Assembly (NCBI RefSeq): GCF_900169565.1
Contig: NZ_LT828648.1
Coordinates: forward strand, 1,366,876-1,430,875
Length of the DNA stretch: 64,000 bases
From: Nitrospira japonica
GTDB taxonomy: Bacteria; Nitrospirota; Nitrospiria; Nitrospirales; Nitrospiraceae
Reading direction: 5' to 3'
The notes beneath the pieces were generated by a model. That model saw nothing but the letters and a program-made list of their open reading frames with translations. It ran no database searches and was not told where the DNA came from. Every line of letters begins with the position of its first letter. Position 1 is the first letter of the stretch. Below are positions 1-10,467 of this stretch, in pieces. The position numbers and the translations under genes are program-made.

Positions 1-2
1 CG

Positions 3-203
3 GCGGGCATTCTGATGAACAGCGGCAGGATCAACGGATCGATCACGGCCGCGGAAAAGATCAGCGTTCACAAGCCAGGTATCCTGGTGGGCGACATTCG
101 CACCCCGTTGATCGCCATCGAAGAGGGGTCGCACTTTCATGGCATGTGCGACATGGGATTAGAGAGCCGGCCGGACGAATCCGCCGTCACGCTTGCCTCA
201 TAG
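3..203 (+). CDS. Bactofilin family protein, 3' end only
   Basis: The reading frame is open from the window edge to a TAG stop. It shows the repetitive beta-helical pattern of bactofilins (polymer-forming cytoskeletal proteins), with short repeats such as GRINGSITA and GILVGDIRT, in which hydrophobic residues and glycines alternate. Bactofilins polymerise without nucleotide and act as scaffolds for cell-shape or envelope proteins. Only about 66 C-terminal residues are visible; the true start lies outside the window. It ends 67 bases before mnmA on the same strand. The assignment rests on the repeat pattern alone. Confidence 0.7.
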   Translation, partial: AGILMNSGRINGSITAAEKISVHKPGILVGDIRTPLIAIEEGSHFHGMCDMGLESRPDESAVTLAS

Positions 204-270
204 CGACAGGAAACGTTTCTCCGCACTCGTCTAGCGCTTTCCCTTCTGTCTCGGTAGAATACGTCCCACT

Positions 271-1353
271 ATGACGCGTCCGACTGTACTCCTCGGTATG
301 AGTGGCGGAGTCGACAGCTCCGTGGCCGCAGCCTTGCTGGTTCGGCAAGGGTACGACGTTCGAGGCGTCACCCTCCAAGTCTGGGAACCCGAAGGCGATG
401 ATGCCCCTGTTTCAAAAAAGTGGCAGGAACGAGGCTGCTGCAAAATCGGGATCGCGAAATTCGTCTCGAACAGACTGAACATCCCCTATGAGGTTATCGA
501 CACGCGGCAGGCGTTCAGGCAGGGAGTCATCGACGATTTTCTCCGTGGCTATAGAGAAGGAACGACTCCGAATCCCTGCGTGCGGTGCAACGAACGCGTC
601 AAACTGCGGCATCTCATCGAGCTGGCCGAGGCCCGCGGTATCCAATACGTCGCGACGGGCCATTACGTTCGGACCGGCCAAAGGGACGGCCAGACCGCTC
701 TCTACCGGTCCGTGGATGTCAAGAAGGACCAGAGTTACTTTCTCTATCGCCTGCGTGCCGACTGGCTGCCTCGTCTGATCTTTCCCGTAGGGGGGATGCA
801 CAAGACCGAGGTTTGGCGCGAGGCGGAAGCGCTGGGGCTGCCGGCGGACGAACTGAAGGAAAGCCAGGAAATCTGCTTTGTCAGCCGCGGCGACTATCGG
901 ACCTTCATCGAAGCAGAAATGCCCGAGGCGAAAAAGGCCGGAGCCTTCGTCGACCGTGAAGGCCGATACCTCGGTGCTCACGACGGGGTTGCGTTCTATA
1001 CGCCCGGCCAACGCCGAGGCCTCGGCGTGGCGACCGGCCAGCGACTGTATGTCCAGGAAGTCCACGCCGCGACGAACATCGTCGTCTTGGGACCGGAAGA
1101 CTCGCTCGCACGAGACAGCTGCCAGGTCGACGATCTCAATTTGTTGGATCCAAGACTGTTCACGGGGCCGATTCGAGCCGAAGTCAAAATTCGACATGCC
1201 ACTCCGGCCTGCCTCGCGACGATTGAGCCCGTCGATCAGACGGCGGTTCGTATCCGCTTCGACCAGCCTCTGAGAGCTGTGAGTCCCGGCCAGTCCGCCG
1301 TCTTCTATCAGGAGGACGCGGTTCTCGGCGGCGGAATCATTCGCGCCGACTAG
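271..1353 (+). CDS. mnmA: tRNA-specific 2-thiouridylase MnmA
   Basis: A 360-residue protein of the usual MnmA length. It uses ATP to adenylate U34 of tRNA-Lys, -Glu and -Gln, then inserts sulfur to give 2-thiouridine. The N-terminal PP-loop SGGVDSS lies at about residues 11-17. The two catalytic cysteines are visible: Cys103 in NPCVRC, and Cys202 in the ICFV motif, which receives the persulfide. The C-terminal beta-barrel typical of the family is present. An ATG start with TAGAAT 12-17 bases upstream suggests a short leader. The gene is followed by the ATP synthase operon after a 128-base gap that contains a good promoter. Confidence 0.97.
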   Translation: MTRPTVLLGMSGGVDSSVAAALLVRQGYDVRGVTLQVWEPEGDDAPVSKKWQERGCCKIGIAKFVSNRLNIPYEVIDTRQAFRQGVIDDFLRGYREGTTPNPCVRCNERVKLRHLIELAEARGIQYVATGHYVRTGQRDGQTALYRSVDVKKDQSYFLYRLRADWLPRLIFPVGGMHKTEVWREAEALGLPADELKESQEICFVSRGDYRTFIEAEMPEAKKAGAFVDREGRYLGAHDGVAFYTPGQRRGLGVATGQRLYVQEVHAATNIVVLGPEDSLARDSCQVDDLNLLDPRLFTGPIRAEVKIRHATPACLATIEPVDQTAVRIRFDQPLRAVSPGQSAVFYQEDAVLGGGIIRAD

Positions 1354-1378
1354 TATTTCAGCGGCCGAGTCTCTCGTA

Positions 1379-1408
1379 TTGACAGTTCCCATCAGCCAGT
1401 GCTAACTT
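1379..1408 (+). promoter_or_regulatory. Candidate sigma70 promoter of the atp operon
   Basis: A perfect -35 hexamer TTGACA (1379-1384) is followed after 18 bases by TAACTT (1403-1408), a moderate -10. It lies in the gap between mnmA and atpH, about 74 bases before the atpH start, so it could give the F1 operon its own transcript. No transcript data are available. Confidence 0.5.
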
Positions 1409-1481
1409 TGCGCGCCGATTTTCGTGCGCTCAGCACGAAAGCTTCCCGTTTGTCTAAAAGAGGAAAGAGCGAGCCCGCACA

Positions 1482-2021
1482 GTGATAAAGACGGCAGTTG
1501 CGCGACGTTACGCACAGGCACTCTTCGAGCTTCTCGACCCCTCGTCCATAGAAGCCACAAGAGGTACCCTCGACGGTCTCGGGCAGGCGATGAAAGAGTC
1601 CGCCTCCCTCCGCCACGTGGTGGCCTCACCGGCCTTCGGGGTCGATGATAAGATCACCGTATTGACGGAACTCGGCAACCGTTTGGGCTGTCCTCCGGCC
1701 GCGAAGGCCTTTTTTGCCCAGCTCGTGAAGAAGCATCGGGTCGCATTCCTGCCTGAGATCGCAGAAGCCTTTGCCAATCTTGTCGATCGTTCAAAAGGAA
1801 CACAGCACGTGTTGGTGTCCTCGGCCATCGCACTTCCGTCGGCGGAGCAGGACCGCATCAAGGCCCGCCTGCGCGACACGTTGAAGCGCGAAGTCGACGT
1901 CGCCTTTCAGACCGATGCCGCCCTACTGGCCGGTCTCCAGATCCAGATCGGGAGCCGTGTGGTCGACAGCACTGTTCGGGGACGTCTGAACACCATGCGG
2001 GCAGCGCTGACGCGCGAATAG
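1482..2021 (+). CDS. atpH: ATP synthase F1 subunit delta
   Basis: A 179-residue OSCP/delta-family protein that links the F1 alpha3beta3 head to the peripheral stalk. It starts with [13 protein letters not shown], the usual delta signature, and has the conserved C-terminal region near [18 protein letters not shown]. The start is a GTG preceded by AGAGGAAAG about 15 bases upstream. It is the first gene of an F1-only operon; no F0 genes (a, c, b) precede it, because mnmA lies directly upstream. atpA begins 19 bases after the stop. Confidence 0.95.
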   Translation: MIKTAVARRYAQALFELLDPSSIEATRGTLDGLGQAMKESASLRHVVASPAFGVDDKITVLTELGNRLGCPPAAKAFFAQLVKKHRVAFLPEIAEAFANLVDRSKGTQHVLVSSAIALPSAEQDRIKARLRDTLKREVDVAFQTDAALLAGLQIQIGSRVVDSTVRGRLNTMRAALTRE

Positions 2022-2040
2022 CAGCTATAGAGGAGCAGCC

Positions 2041-3558
2041 ATGCAGATCAAAGCGGACGAAATCAGCGCGATCATCAAAGAGAAGATCAAGGGCTTCGAC
2101 AAGCAGGTCGACGTCAAGGAAACCGGATCGGTCATCCAAGTGGGAGACGGCATCGCCAAGGTCTATGGCTTGGATGGCGCCATGGCCGGCGAAATGTTGG
2201 AATTCCCCGGCGGCCTCTACGGCATCGCGCTCAATCTCGAAGAAGACAACGTCGGCGCCGTGCTGATGGGCGACGACGTCGGCATCAAGGAGGGCGACCC
2301 GGTCAAGCGCACCGGCCGCATCGCGGAGATCCCTGTCGGAGAGGCCTTGATCGGCCGTGTCGTGAACGCCATCGGGCAGCCCATCGACGGTAAAGGGCCG
2401 ATCACGTCGCAGCACTCCTCTCGTATTGAGGTGGTGGCTCCGGGCGTCAATACCCGCCAATCGGTTCGCGAACCCCTGCAGACCGGCATCAAGGCCATCG
2501 ATGCCATGATTCCGATCGGACGGGGACAACGGGAGCTGATCATCGGCGACCGGCAGACCGGAAAGACCGCCATCGCCGTTGATACCATCATCAATCAAAA
2601 GGGCCTGGGTGTCTTCTGCATCTACGTCGCCATCGGGCAAAAGCGTTCGACCGTCGCCCGCGTGGTCAAGACCCTCGAAGAAAACCACGCCATGGAATAC
2701 AGCATGGTCGTATCGGCGACCGCCAGCGATGCGGCTCCGATGCAGTTCCTGGCCCCGTTCGCCGGCGCCGCCATCGGTGAATATTTTCGGGACAACGGCA
2801 AGCATGCGCTGATCGTCTACGACGATCTGTCGAAGCACGCGGTCGCCTATCGGCAATTGTCGCTCTTGTTGCGGAGACCTCCCGGCCGCGAGGCGTATCC
2901 CGGCGACGTGTTCTATCTCCACTCCCGCCTGCTTGAGCGCGCGGCAAAGCTGAGCGACAAGCTGGGCGGCGGAAGTCTCACGGCGTTGCCGATCATCGAA
3001 ACGCAGGCCGGAGACGTCTCGGCCTATATCCCGACCAACGTCATCTCCATCACGGACGGTCAGATCTATCTCGGGAGCGATCTGTTTTACTCGGGCATCC
3101 GGCCGGCGATCAACGTCGGGTTGTCGGTGTCGCGTGTCGGAGGCTCGGCCCAAATCAAGACGATGAAGCAGGTGGCCGGTACCCTTCGTCTCGACCTCGC
3201 GCAGTACCGGGAGATGGCGGCCTTCTCGCAATTCGGCAGCGAACTCGACAAGGCGACGCAGATGCAGCTGGCGCGCGGCGTCCGAATGGTCGAGCTGTTG
3301 AAGCAGGGGCAGTACAAGCCGATGCCGGTGAGCGATCAGGTGCTGTCCATCTATGCGGGCGTGAACGGCTTTCTCGACGACGTCCCGGTGGACAAGGTTC
3401 AACAGTTCGAAGCCGATTTTCTCCACTACGTTCAGCAACATCATGCGGAACTGAAGAAGGAAATCGTCAGCATCGGCAAGATCGACGACAAGGTCGGGGG
3501 CCGGCTCAAGGAAATCCTCACGACGTTCAAGCAGAAGATGGGGTATGGGGCCAAGTAG
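2041..3558 (+). CDS. atpA: ATP synthase F1 subunit alpha
   Basis: A 505-residue alpha subunit of the F1 head, holding the non-catalytic nucleotide sites. The Walker A motif GDRQTGKT lies at residues 169-176. The N-terminal beta-barrel, the nucleotide-binding core and the C-terminal helical domain are all present at normal length. A GAGGAGCAGCC ribosome-binding site precedes the ATG. It is the second gene of the operon, and is followed by a 57-base spacer that carries heptanucleotide repeats before atpG. The long open frame on the opposite strand is a compositional shadow. Confidence 0.98.
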   Translation: MQIKADEISAIIKEKIKGFDKQVDVKETGSVIQVGDGIAKVYGLDGAMAGEMLEFPGGLYGIALNLEEDNVGAVLMGDDVGIKEGDPVKRTGRIAEIPVGEALIGRVVNAIGQPIDGKGPITSQHSSRIEVVAPGVNTRQSVREPLQTGIKAIDAMIPIGRGQRELIIGDRQTGKTAIAVDTIINQKGLGVFCIYVAIGQKRSTVARVVKTLEENHAMEYSMVVSATASDAAPMQFLAPFAGAAIGEYFRDNGKHALIVYDDLSKHAVAYRQLSLLLRRPPGREAYPGDVFYLHSRLLERAAKLSDKLGGGSLTALPIIETQAGDVSAYIPTNVISITDGQIYLGSDLFYSGIRPAINVGLSVSRVGGSAQIKTMKQVAGTLRLDLAQYREMAAFSQFGSELDKATQMQLARGVRMVELLKQGQYKPMPVSDQVLSIYAGVNGFLDDVPVDKVQQFEADFLHYVQQHHAELKKEIVSIGKIDDKVGGRLKEILTTFKQKMGYGAK

Positions 3559-3563
3559 CACCG

Positions 3564-3590
3564 TTCAATGTTGAATCGTCAGTGTTGAGT
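3564..3590. repeat. Short heptanucleotide-type repeat in the atpA-atpG spacer
   Basis: The spacer holds TTCAATGTTGAAT (3564-3576), which contains the palindrome TTCAATGTTGAA, followed by the related GTGTTGAGT (3582-3590). These are variants of the 7-base unit that is expanded between atpG and atpD. Function is unknown; it could form a small hairpin in the transcript. Confidence 0.6.
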
Positions 3591-3615
3591 TTACGGAGAA
3601 TAGACCGCACGTTGT

Positions 3616-4494
3616 ATGCCTAGTCTTCAATCGTTGCGCCGCAAGATTGCGGCCTTCAAAAATACGCAGAAGATCACCAAGGCCATGAAGATGGTGGCCG
3701 CGGCCAAATTGAAGCGATCGCAAGACCGCATCCTGGCCGCAAGACCCTATGCGCACAAGATGCGCAGCGTCTTGGGAAATCTGAGCCGGCGGGTCAACCG
3801 TACGGCCCATCCGTTGCTGAGGAAGCACGGAGGCCGGAAAGTGGAAATCCTCGTCGTGACCAGCGACCGGGGCCTTTGCGGCGGCTTCAACGGCAACATC
3901 ATCAGGAAGACCGTGGAATTCCTCCGGCAATCGGAAGCGCAAGGACTTCAGGTGAATCTGAGCATCGTGGGCCGGAAGGGTCGCGACTATTTCCGGCGTC
4001 GCGCGTGGCCTATCCGTCAAGAATGGACCGGTGTGTTCGATAAACTCAGCTTTGAGCACGCCATCGATATCGGCGACGACGTGAGCAGTAATTTTGTGAA
4101 CGGCACCTTCGACGAGGCGTACGTCGTGTATAACGAATTCAAGTCCGCGATTCAGCAGCGGGTCATTGTCGAAAAGCTTTTTCCGATCGACGCGGCGGCC
4201 GAGTTCGGTTCGGTCCAGGCCGAAGGCACCACCGGAGGAAGTTATCTCTATGAGCCGGATGAAGCGGAGCTCCTGAACGCCTTGGTCCCGAAGCACGTGC
4301 AAGTGCAGGCGTACCGCATTCTGTTGGAATCCGCGGCGGCGGAGCACGGGGCGCGCATGGCGGCCATGGACGGGGCGACGAGGAATGCCGGGCAGCTCAT
4401 CAAGAAGGTCACGTTGTATTACAACAAAACCCGGCAGGCTGCGATTACCAAGGAACTGATGGACATCGTCGGAGGCGCGGAAGCGCTCAAATAA
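3616..4494 (+). CDS. atpG: ATP synthase F1 subunit gamma
   Basis: A 292-residue gamma subunit, the rotating central shaft of F1. It begins MPSLQSLRRKIAAFKNTQKITKAMKMVAA, the usual N-terminal helix, and ends with the matching C-terminal helix (RNAGQLIKKVTLYYNKTRQAAITKEL). The conserved SDRGLCGGFN motif follows the first helix. It is third in the F1 operon. No strong ribosome-binding site is seen before the ATG, so translation may be coupled to atpA or depend on the structured spacer. Confidence 0.97.
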   Translation: MPSLQSLRRKIAAFKNTQKITKAMKMVAAAKLKRSQDRILAARPYAHKMRSVLGNLSRRVNRTAHPLLRKHGGRKVEILVVTSDRGLCGGFNGNIIRKTVEFLRQSEAQGLQVNLSIVGRKGRDYFRRRAWPIRQEWTGVFDKLSFEHAIDIGDDVSSNFVNGTFDEAYVVYNEFKSAIQQRVIVEKLFPIDAAAEFGSVQAEGTTGGSYLYEPDEAELLNALVPKHVQVQAYRILLESAAAEHGARMAAMDGATRNAGQLIKKVTLYYNKTRQAAITKELMDIVGGAEALK

Positions 4495-4581
4495 ATGTTG
4501 AATGCTCAATGTTCAATGTTGAATCGCTGCGGCCCAACGCGGCATTCCGCCGCTGAACATTCAACATTCAACATTCAACAT
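4495..4581. repeat. Inverted heptanucleotide repeat arrays between atpG and atpD
   Basis: Four tandem 7-base units of the type ATGTTGA (4495-4522, two of them with changes) are followed by a GC-rich centre of about 30 bases. Four units of the complementary type TCAACAT then follow (4554-4581, the first being TGAACAT). The two arrays are inverted, so the transcript can fold into a long stem. The centre adds an inner GCGGC/GCCGC pairing. There is no T-tract, so this is unlikely to be a plain terminator. It lies 17 bases before the atpD start. Confidence 0.85.
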
Positions 4582-4589
4582 TTCAGTGA

Positions 4590-6041
<1,452 letters not shown>

Positions 6042-6098
6042 ACTGTGCGGAGATAGCGAGAAGATTGCGTTTCACGAAATACCCTTCATGAGGTTCGA

Positions 6099-6524
6099 GT
6101 GGCCGGGAAGATTCTTCTAGAAGTCGTGACGCCGGAAAAGCTGCTTCTGAGCCAGCAAGTGGATGAAGTCATTGCGCCGGGCTCCGAGGGAGAGTTCGGG
6201 GTATTGCCGGGCCATTGCCATTTCCTCTCGACCTTGCGAATCGGAGAGCTCCGCTATCGTGTGGGAGAGCGAACGCTTCACATGGCCGTGCTCTGGGGCT
6301 ACGCCGAAGTGACGCCCGATCGCGTCACCATTATGGCCGAGATCGCGGAGAAGGCGGAGGACATCGATGTGGGGAGAGCTCAGGCCGCCGTTGAATCGGC
6401 GGAGCGACGCCTGAAAGCCGGCGGTCTTCCCTCTGAACTGAAAGAGGCTGAAATCAGCCTCGAAAAATCCCGCCTCAGGAAGAAACTGGCCGAGCGGCAT
6501 CAGAATCGGCCCAGCCACGCGTGA
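6099..6524 (+). CDS. atpC: ATP synthase F1 subunit epsilon
   Basis: A 141-residue epsilon subunit, which joins gamma to the c-ring and can inhibit ATP hydrolysis. The N-terminal beta-sandwich carries the conserved APGSEGEFGVLPGH motif (about residues 27-40), and the C-terminus is a helical hairpin rich in Ala, Glu and Lys. The start is GTG, 57 bases after atpD. It is the last gene of the F1 operon and runs towards a convergent gene that ends at 6635. Confidence 0.95.
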   Translation: MAGKILLEVVTPEKLLLSQQVDEVIAPGSEGEFGVLPGHCHFLSTLRIGELRYRVGERTLHMAVLWGYAEVTPDRVTIMAEIAEKAEDIDVGRAQAAVESAERRLKAGGLPSELKEAEISLEKSRLRKKLAERHQNRPSHA

Positions 6525-6634
6525 TTGTGTCGTTCTTGACGGCTGCCTAGCGTTGGGACTACGGTCCGGGTCCTTATCCGTTCGAGGCCCGGTATTCCCG
6601 CCCGCCCCCAGCGATTCCTTTCCTTCCTGTATCC

Positions 6635-7210
6635 CTATTTGTTCAATGGGATTTCGATGAGCAAGCCACCCATGACGTCGTTCATCTTGAAATCGTGTTT
6701 CGGACTCCTGGGATGGGTATTGTGACAAGCGATGCATGTTTCGCTGACGGCATGGTCTGGATAGATGGCCTGGAAATAGACCTGAGTGCCGACCGTCACC
6801 CTGGCCGTCGCCGTTCTGTCCGGGTGATCCCGAACGGTCTCCAATCCCTTCCTTTCTATCTCCCCATACGGACCGTTATCTGGATTGATCGGCCATAAAC
6901 TGATCAGCCGGTACCGGACCGTACTTCCCGTCTTTGCCGCGAGATCACCCGACTCTTTGAGGAACTGCGCCGGAAGCGGCAAGAGGTTCTTCTTGGCTCG
7001 CCAATCCTCGCTTGCGGCCGGTCCCTGCCCTTTCTGCATGCGTTCCACCACATGAATGGTATAAAACGTCCGGTCTGCTTCGAGGATGGCGTGGATATAG
7101 TCGGCCACTGTTCCCGGAGGAATTGCCTCTTGGTCGGAGGCCATTGAGACGGTCGGCAACACATTGAGGAGAAATAGGCTCAACGCGAGACAAACCAGCG
7201 CGTTCATCAT
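6635..7210 (-). CDS. DUF3365-type haem-binding periplasmic protein
   Basis: A 191-residue secreted protein. Residues 1-24 form a signal peptide ending MAS. One haem c motif CIACH (Cys159, Cys162, His163) lies near the C-terminus inside SETCIACHNTHP, and the rest resembles the DUF3365/Tll0287 haem-sensor fold (LRLISLWPINPDNGP-like segment). Such proteins are thought to sense redox state or small ligands in the periplasm. A strong AGGAGG precedes two adjacent ATG codons (7210 and 7207). It is a single gene, convergent with the ATP synthase operon. The redox partner is unknown. Confidence 0.75.
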   Translation of the reverse strand: MMNALVCLALSLFLLNVLPTVSMASDQEAIPPGTVADYIHAILEADRTFYTIHVVERMQKGQGPAASEDWRAKKNLLPLPAQFLKESGDLAAKTGSTVRYRLISLWPINPDNGPYGEIERKGLETVRDHPDRTATARVTVGTQVYFQAIYPDHAVSETCIACHNTHPRSPKHDFKMNDVMGGLLIEIPLNK

Positions 7211-7325
7211 CGGACCTCCTTTGGCGCTCGAAATACTGACAGAGGTAGTTCTAGGATAGCCTTCTCAGCACGAGGAGGCAACGGTCTGAATCTCGGATTG
7301 CATTTCCGGGAAACAGTCTAGTAGC

Positions 7326-8336
7326 GTGGCGGTGATGATTACGGAATTTATCATCACCTCCGGGGAGCAGCCCAAGCGCCTCGATGTCTTTCTGGTCAAC
7401 CGCGAGCGTGACGTCTCCCGGTCGGTCCTTCAGCGGCTCATCACGCTTGGTAGGATTCGCATCAATGGTGAACTCGTCAAGCCGAGCCAGAAAATCAAGC
7501 CGGGTGACAAGATCACGATGGATGTGCCGAAGCCTGAACCTCTGGAAATCAAAGGTGAGGCCATTCCACTGGAGATCCTCTTTGAAGACGAGCATCTCCT
7601 CGTCTTGAACAAACCCGCGGGTATTGTCGCGCACCCGGCCCCCGGGAACTGGTCAGGCACCCTCGTGAACGCCCTCCTCCATCACTTTCAAACCTCGGGA
7701 GGCACCATCTCCACGATTGGTGGGAAGGAACGGCCCGGTCTCGTCCATCGCCTGGACAAGGAGACGTCCGGCGTCATGGTCGTGGCAAAGAATGACCAGG
7801 CCCATCGACACCTGGCGCTGCAATTCAAACAGCATACGATTGCGCGAGTGTATGAGGCTCTGGTGCAAGGAATCCCGAAGACAGGTCGTGGCGTGATTGA
7901 TCTGTCCATCGGGCGCGACTCAAAGGAACGCAAGAAGTTCTCCGCGCGCACGTCCAGGCCGCGCACGTCCGTGACGGAATACGTGGTCCACTGTCGATAT
8001 GTCAAAATTGCGGCGCATGTCCTGCTCTATCCACGCACCGGTCGCACGCACCAACTCCGGGTGCATTTGTCCTCGTTGGGTCACCCGATTCTCGGTGATC
8101 CCACCTATGGAGGGCGTAAGGTCTGCCGGATTCTGGAACTGGATGTCCCCAGGGTGATGCTGCATGCTCGGACGTTGGGCTTCACCCATCCCTCGACGGG
8201 AGAATTCCAGGAGTATACGGTCTCCTTGCCGGACGACATGGAAGAGGTCAGGCGATATCTCGAACAGACCCTCCCGGGCCAGAACCGGGGGGCGAGCGCT
8301 GCTCCATTGTCCTATACGAAAAGGGTGGATTCATGA
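7326..8336 (+). CDS. RluA/RluD-family 23S rRNA pseudouridine synthase
   Basis: A 336-residue protein with an N-terminal S4 RNA-binding domain (about 15-75) and a pseudouridine synthase domain. The catalytic motif HRLDKETSG holds the Asp at residue 144, counted from the GTG at 7326. RTGRTHQLRVHL is the second family motif. The target is probably U1911/U1915/U1917 of 23S rRNA if it is RluD, but RluA or RluC specificity cannot be excluded. An ATG at 7335 is an alternative start. The stop overlaps the next gene by four bases (ATGA), so the two are translationally coupled. Confidence 0.9.
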   Translation: MAVMITEFIITSGEQPKRLDVFLVNRERDVSRSVLQRLITLGRIRINGELVKPSQKIKPGDKITMDVPKPEPLEIKGEAIPLEILFEDEHLLVLNKPAGIVAHPAPGNWSGTLVNALLHHFQTSGGTISTIGGKERPGLVHRLDKETSGVMVVAKNDQAHRHLALQFKQHTIARVYEALVQGIPKTGRGVIDLSIGRDSKERKKFSARTSRPRTSVTEYVVHCRYVKIAAHVLLYPRTGRTHQLRVHLSSLGHPILGDPTYGGRKVCRILELDVPRVMLHARTLGFTHPSTGEFQEYTVSLPDDMEEVRRYLEQTLPGQNRGASAAPLSYTKRVDS

Positions 8337-8755
8337 CCGCGACAGATGTGCTGGAAACGGTCGGCGGACTGACCTCGCAACTGAAAGCCTATGCCGTCAA
8401 ATTGCCGTCGATCGTCTTTTTGACCGTGGTGCCGACCGGCATCAAACCGACACCGGAAGCGATCGAAGAATATGAGCACATTGTTTCGCGATTCCGCCAG
8501 CAGAGCGCGGGCACCTCGTATAAGGGACTCAACGAACTGCTGGTCGAATCGCTGGAAGCCTTTGAAGTCGGAAAGTTGCTCGGCTCGGTTCAACCGCTAT
8601 TGGCTGTTCTGGATCATCTGGAGCGCATGCAGCGAGACAAAGAAGCGGAGGTTGGACGCACGGACGAAAAGCGGCTCTCCGATTACCGCGCGGCGCTGAA
8701 TAAGATCCTGCCGGGCAACAAGCCGGAATTGGATGGGGCCGGCCGGGGACTGTAA
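8333..8755 (+). CDS. Hypothetical helical protein coupled to the pseudouridine synthase
   Basis: A 140-residue soluble protein with no family that I recognise. It is predicted to be largely helical and has charged stretches (EHLERMQRDKEAEV-like). Its ATG overlaps the stop of the upstream rRNA-modifying enzyme in an ATGA, which suggests coupled expression and supports it being a real gene. It has no cysteines, signal peptide or membrane segment. Base composition is like its neighbours. Confidence 0.7.
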   Translation: MTATDVLETVGGLTSQLKAYAVKLPSIVFLTVVPTGIKPTPEAIEEYEHIVSRFRQQSAGTSYKGLNELLVESLEAFEVGKLLGSVQPLLAVLDHLERMQRDKEAEVGRTDEKRLSDYRAALNKILPGNKPELDGAGRGL

Positions 8756-8838
8756 GGGGTCATTCGAAGTGAGTCCTGCTGAAGTTGTGAGGTGATTCAG
8801 AAACCCTGACTGAAACGCTGTACTCGTAATCGTTCAGA

Positions 8839-9018
8839 TCAGTGGCCCATCTTCGGCCCTGTCGCATTGGCCCCTTCCGACGTCAGTTTGAATCGGACCA
8901 AAGAGCCGCAGTGAGGGCATTTCGCGCGAATCGTCTCTTCGTCGAGCAACTCGTAATCATCCTGCTTCAGCCACATCAACTGAAAACACTTGGAACAGCT
9001 GCGCACTTGCGTTGCCAT
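8839..9018 (-). CDS. Small zinc-ribbon protein (59 aa)
   Basis: This short gene encodes 59 residues. Two Cys pairs are visible: CSKC near residue 8-11 and CPHC near residue 34-37, a classic zinc-ribbon layout. A GAGGA ribosome-binding site lies 5 bases before the ATG. The middle of the protein (QDDYELLDEETIRAKCPHCG) resembles zinc-ribbon proteins of the MJ0042/transcription-factor type. It lies alone between genes on the other strand. Its role is unknown; nucleic-acid or protein binding is possible. Confidence 0.75.
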   Translation of the reverse strand: MATQVRSCSKCFQLMWLKQDDYELLDEETIRAKCPHCGSLVRFKLTSEGANATGPKMGH

Positions 9019-9078
9019 AAGTTTCCTCGTACACTAGCGCCGTTTGGATCTACTCGCGGGGAGTTACTTTAGTACAAG

Positions 9079-9510
9079 ATGCCTTCCTCCCTCAAGACCG
9101 CCTTGGTGTTTTCCGACAAAAAGGATTTGCAGACAGCCCAGCTTCTCGGCCTCTTTCATCAAGCACCCTGGGCCAAAGATCGAACGCTTGAGGATGCCAA
9201 AGACATGCTGCGGCACACTGACCTCATTCTCAGCGCCTGGGATGGGGAGCATCTCGTCGGATTCGGGCGAGTCTTGACCGACTTTGTCTACCGAGCCACG
9301 ATATGGGACGTGATCGTGGATAAGGCCTACCAAAAGCAAGGGATCGGAACGGAGATCGTGCAGCGCATCCTTCATCATCCGAGACTGCGCCGGGTCGAGC
9401 TCTTCTGGCTGTGCACGAGACGGCCGGCCTTCTATGAAAAGATGGGGTTCAGCGCGAGGGAACAGACCGGCATGGTCTGGAGCAGGTCGAAACAAATCAG
9501 GCAGGAATGA
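9079..9510 (+). CDS. GNAT-family N-acetyltransferase
   Basis: A 143-residue single-domain acetyltransferase. The acetyl-CoA motif lies near KAYQKQGIGTEIVQRIL, which matches the Q/RxxGxG/A signature of motif A. LVGFGRVLTDF is the preceding beta-4 strand region, and FYEKMGF is the usual C-terminal motif. The substrate cannot be told from the sequence. It stands alone, and the divergent small zinc ribbon starts 60 bases upstream on the other strand. Confidence 0.85.
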   Translation: MPSSLKTALVFSDKKDLQTAQLLGLFHQAPWAKDRTLEDAKDMLRHTDLILSAWDGEHLVGFGRVLTDFVYRATIWDVIVDKAYQKQGIGTEIVQRILHHPRLRRVELFWLCTRRPAFYEKMGFSAREQTGMVWSRSKQIRQE

Positions 9511-9642
9511 CTCGATAGCCGCCCTCGCTTCCGCAGTGTCCCCCTCCTCCGACCGGATTCTCCGGTGTCCCGGCCTAAGGAAATCGCCGTTCGCATTGTT
9601 CATGCACAGCAGAACGAAAGAAGACCGTGGGGCAAGCCTGCG

Positions 9643-10458
9643 CTAGGCCGCCGAGCGACGTCTTTTGGGAGAAAACAGAATGGACAGGAAAAACACGCTC
9701 GTAGCCAGGAGGACGATGGCGGGGCCTGAGGGGATATCCCACAAGGCGGAGATGAGGACGCCGCAGACCGCCGTGCTCATACCGATGATCAGCGAATACC
9801 AGGTCAAGGTGGAGAGGCTATGCGTCAGTTGATACGCCGTCGAGGCCGGAATAAGGATCATCGCAAAGACCAGGATTGCACCGACCGTTTTGAGTGAGAC
9901 AACCACGGTCAGGGCGATCAGGCTCAGCAACAGGAAAAACATGCGGCGGGCCGGCACACCCGATGCCTCGGCCATTTCCTGGTCAAACGCGATAAAATAC
10001 AGTTCTTTGGAAAACAGCACCATCACCCCGATGATGAAGATGGCGAGCGCGATGATCGTGCGCAGCTCATCCTGGGTGACCGACAGCACGTTTCCAAAAA
10101 GATAGCCGTAGACCTCCGCATTGTATGTCTTCATCAATCCGATAAATAAGATCGCCAGTGCCATTGTGGCGGTGTAGAGAATGCCGATCGAGACGTCCAG
10201 CTTCATCCGGCCGTGCTCCTCGACCCAGCCGGTGATCCATACAGTCGTCAAGCCAAACAGCACAGCCAGTGCCAGCGGCGACCATCCTATCAAGTATCCG
10301 AGCGCGACGCCGGCGAACGCCGCGTGAGCCGTCCCGGCTCCGACGAAGGCCAGCCCGCGCAGGACGACAAACACGCCGACGACGGAGCAAAGGCCTCCGA
10401 CCAGGGCTGCCGCCAGTACAGAACGCTGCATGAAATCGTAAGCGAAAAGTTCCAACAT
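9643..10458 (-). CDS. Zn/Mn ABC transporter permease (ABC-3 family)
   Basis: A 271-residue inner-membrane protein with about eight hydrophobic segments, typical of ZnuB/MntB permeases. The family motif GLAFVGAGTAHAAFAGVALG lies near residues 34-53. It is the third gene of a minus-strand importer operon, 9 bases after the ATPase gene. It ends in a basic tail (SPKRRR). Zinc or manganese is the likely substrate; the metal cannot be settled from the permease. Confidence 0.92.
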   Translation of the reverse strand: MLELFAYDFMQRSVLAAALVGGLCSVVGVFVVLRGLAFVGAGTAHAAFAGVALGYLIGWSPLALAVLFGLTTVWITGWVEEHGRMKLDVSIGILYTATMALAILFIGLMKTYNAEVYGYLFGNVLSVTQDELRTIIALAIFIIGVMVLFSKELYFIAFDQEMAEASGVPARRMFFLLLSLIALTVVVSLKTVGAILVFAMILIPASTAYQLTHSLSTLTWYSLIIGMSTAVCGVLISALWDIPSGPAIVLLATSVFFLSILFSPKRRRSAA

Positions 10459-10467
10459 GGCCGGGTC

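Noticed and set aside
412-1392. 326-codon minus-strand frame opposite mnmA
   Set aside because: Antisense to a clear MnmA with both catalytic cysteines; no ribosome-binding site or motif.
1858-3561. 567-codon minus-strand frame opposite atpA
   Set aside because: It is a shadow of a GC-rich gene; its product is Asp/Arg/His-rich with no family signature, and atpA is certain.
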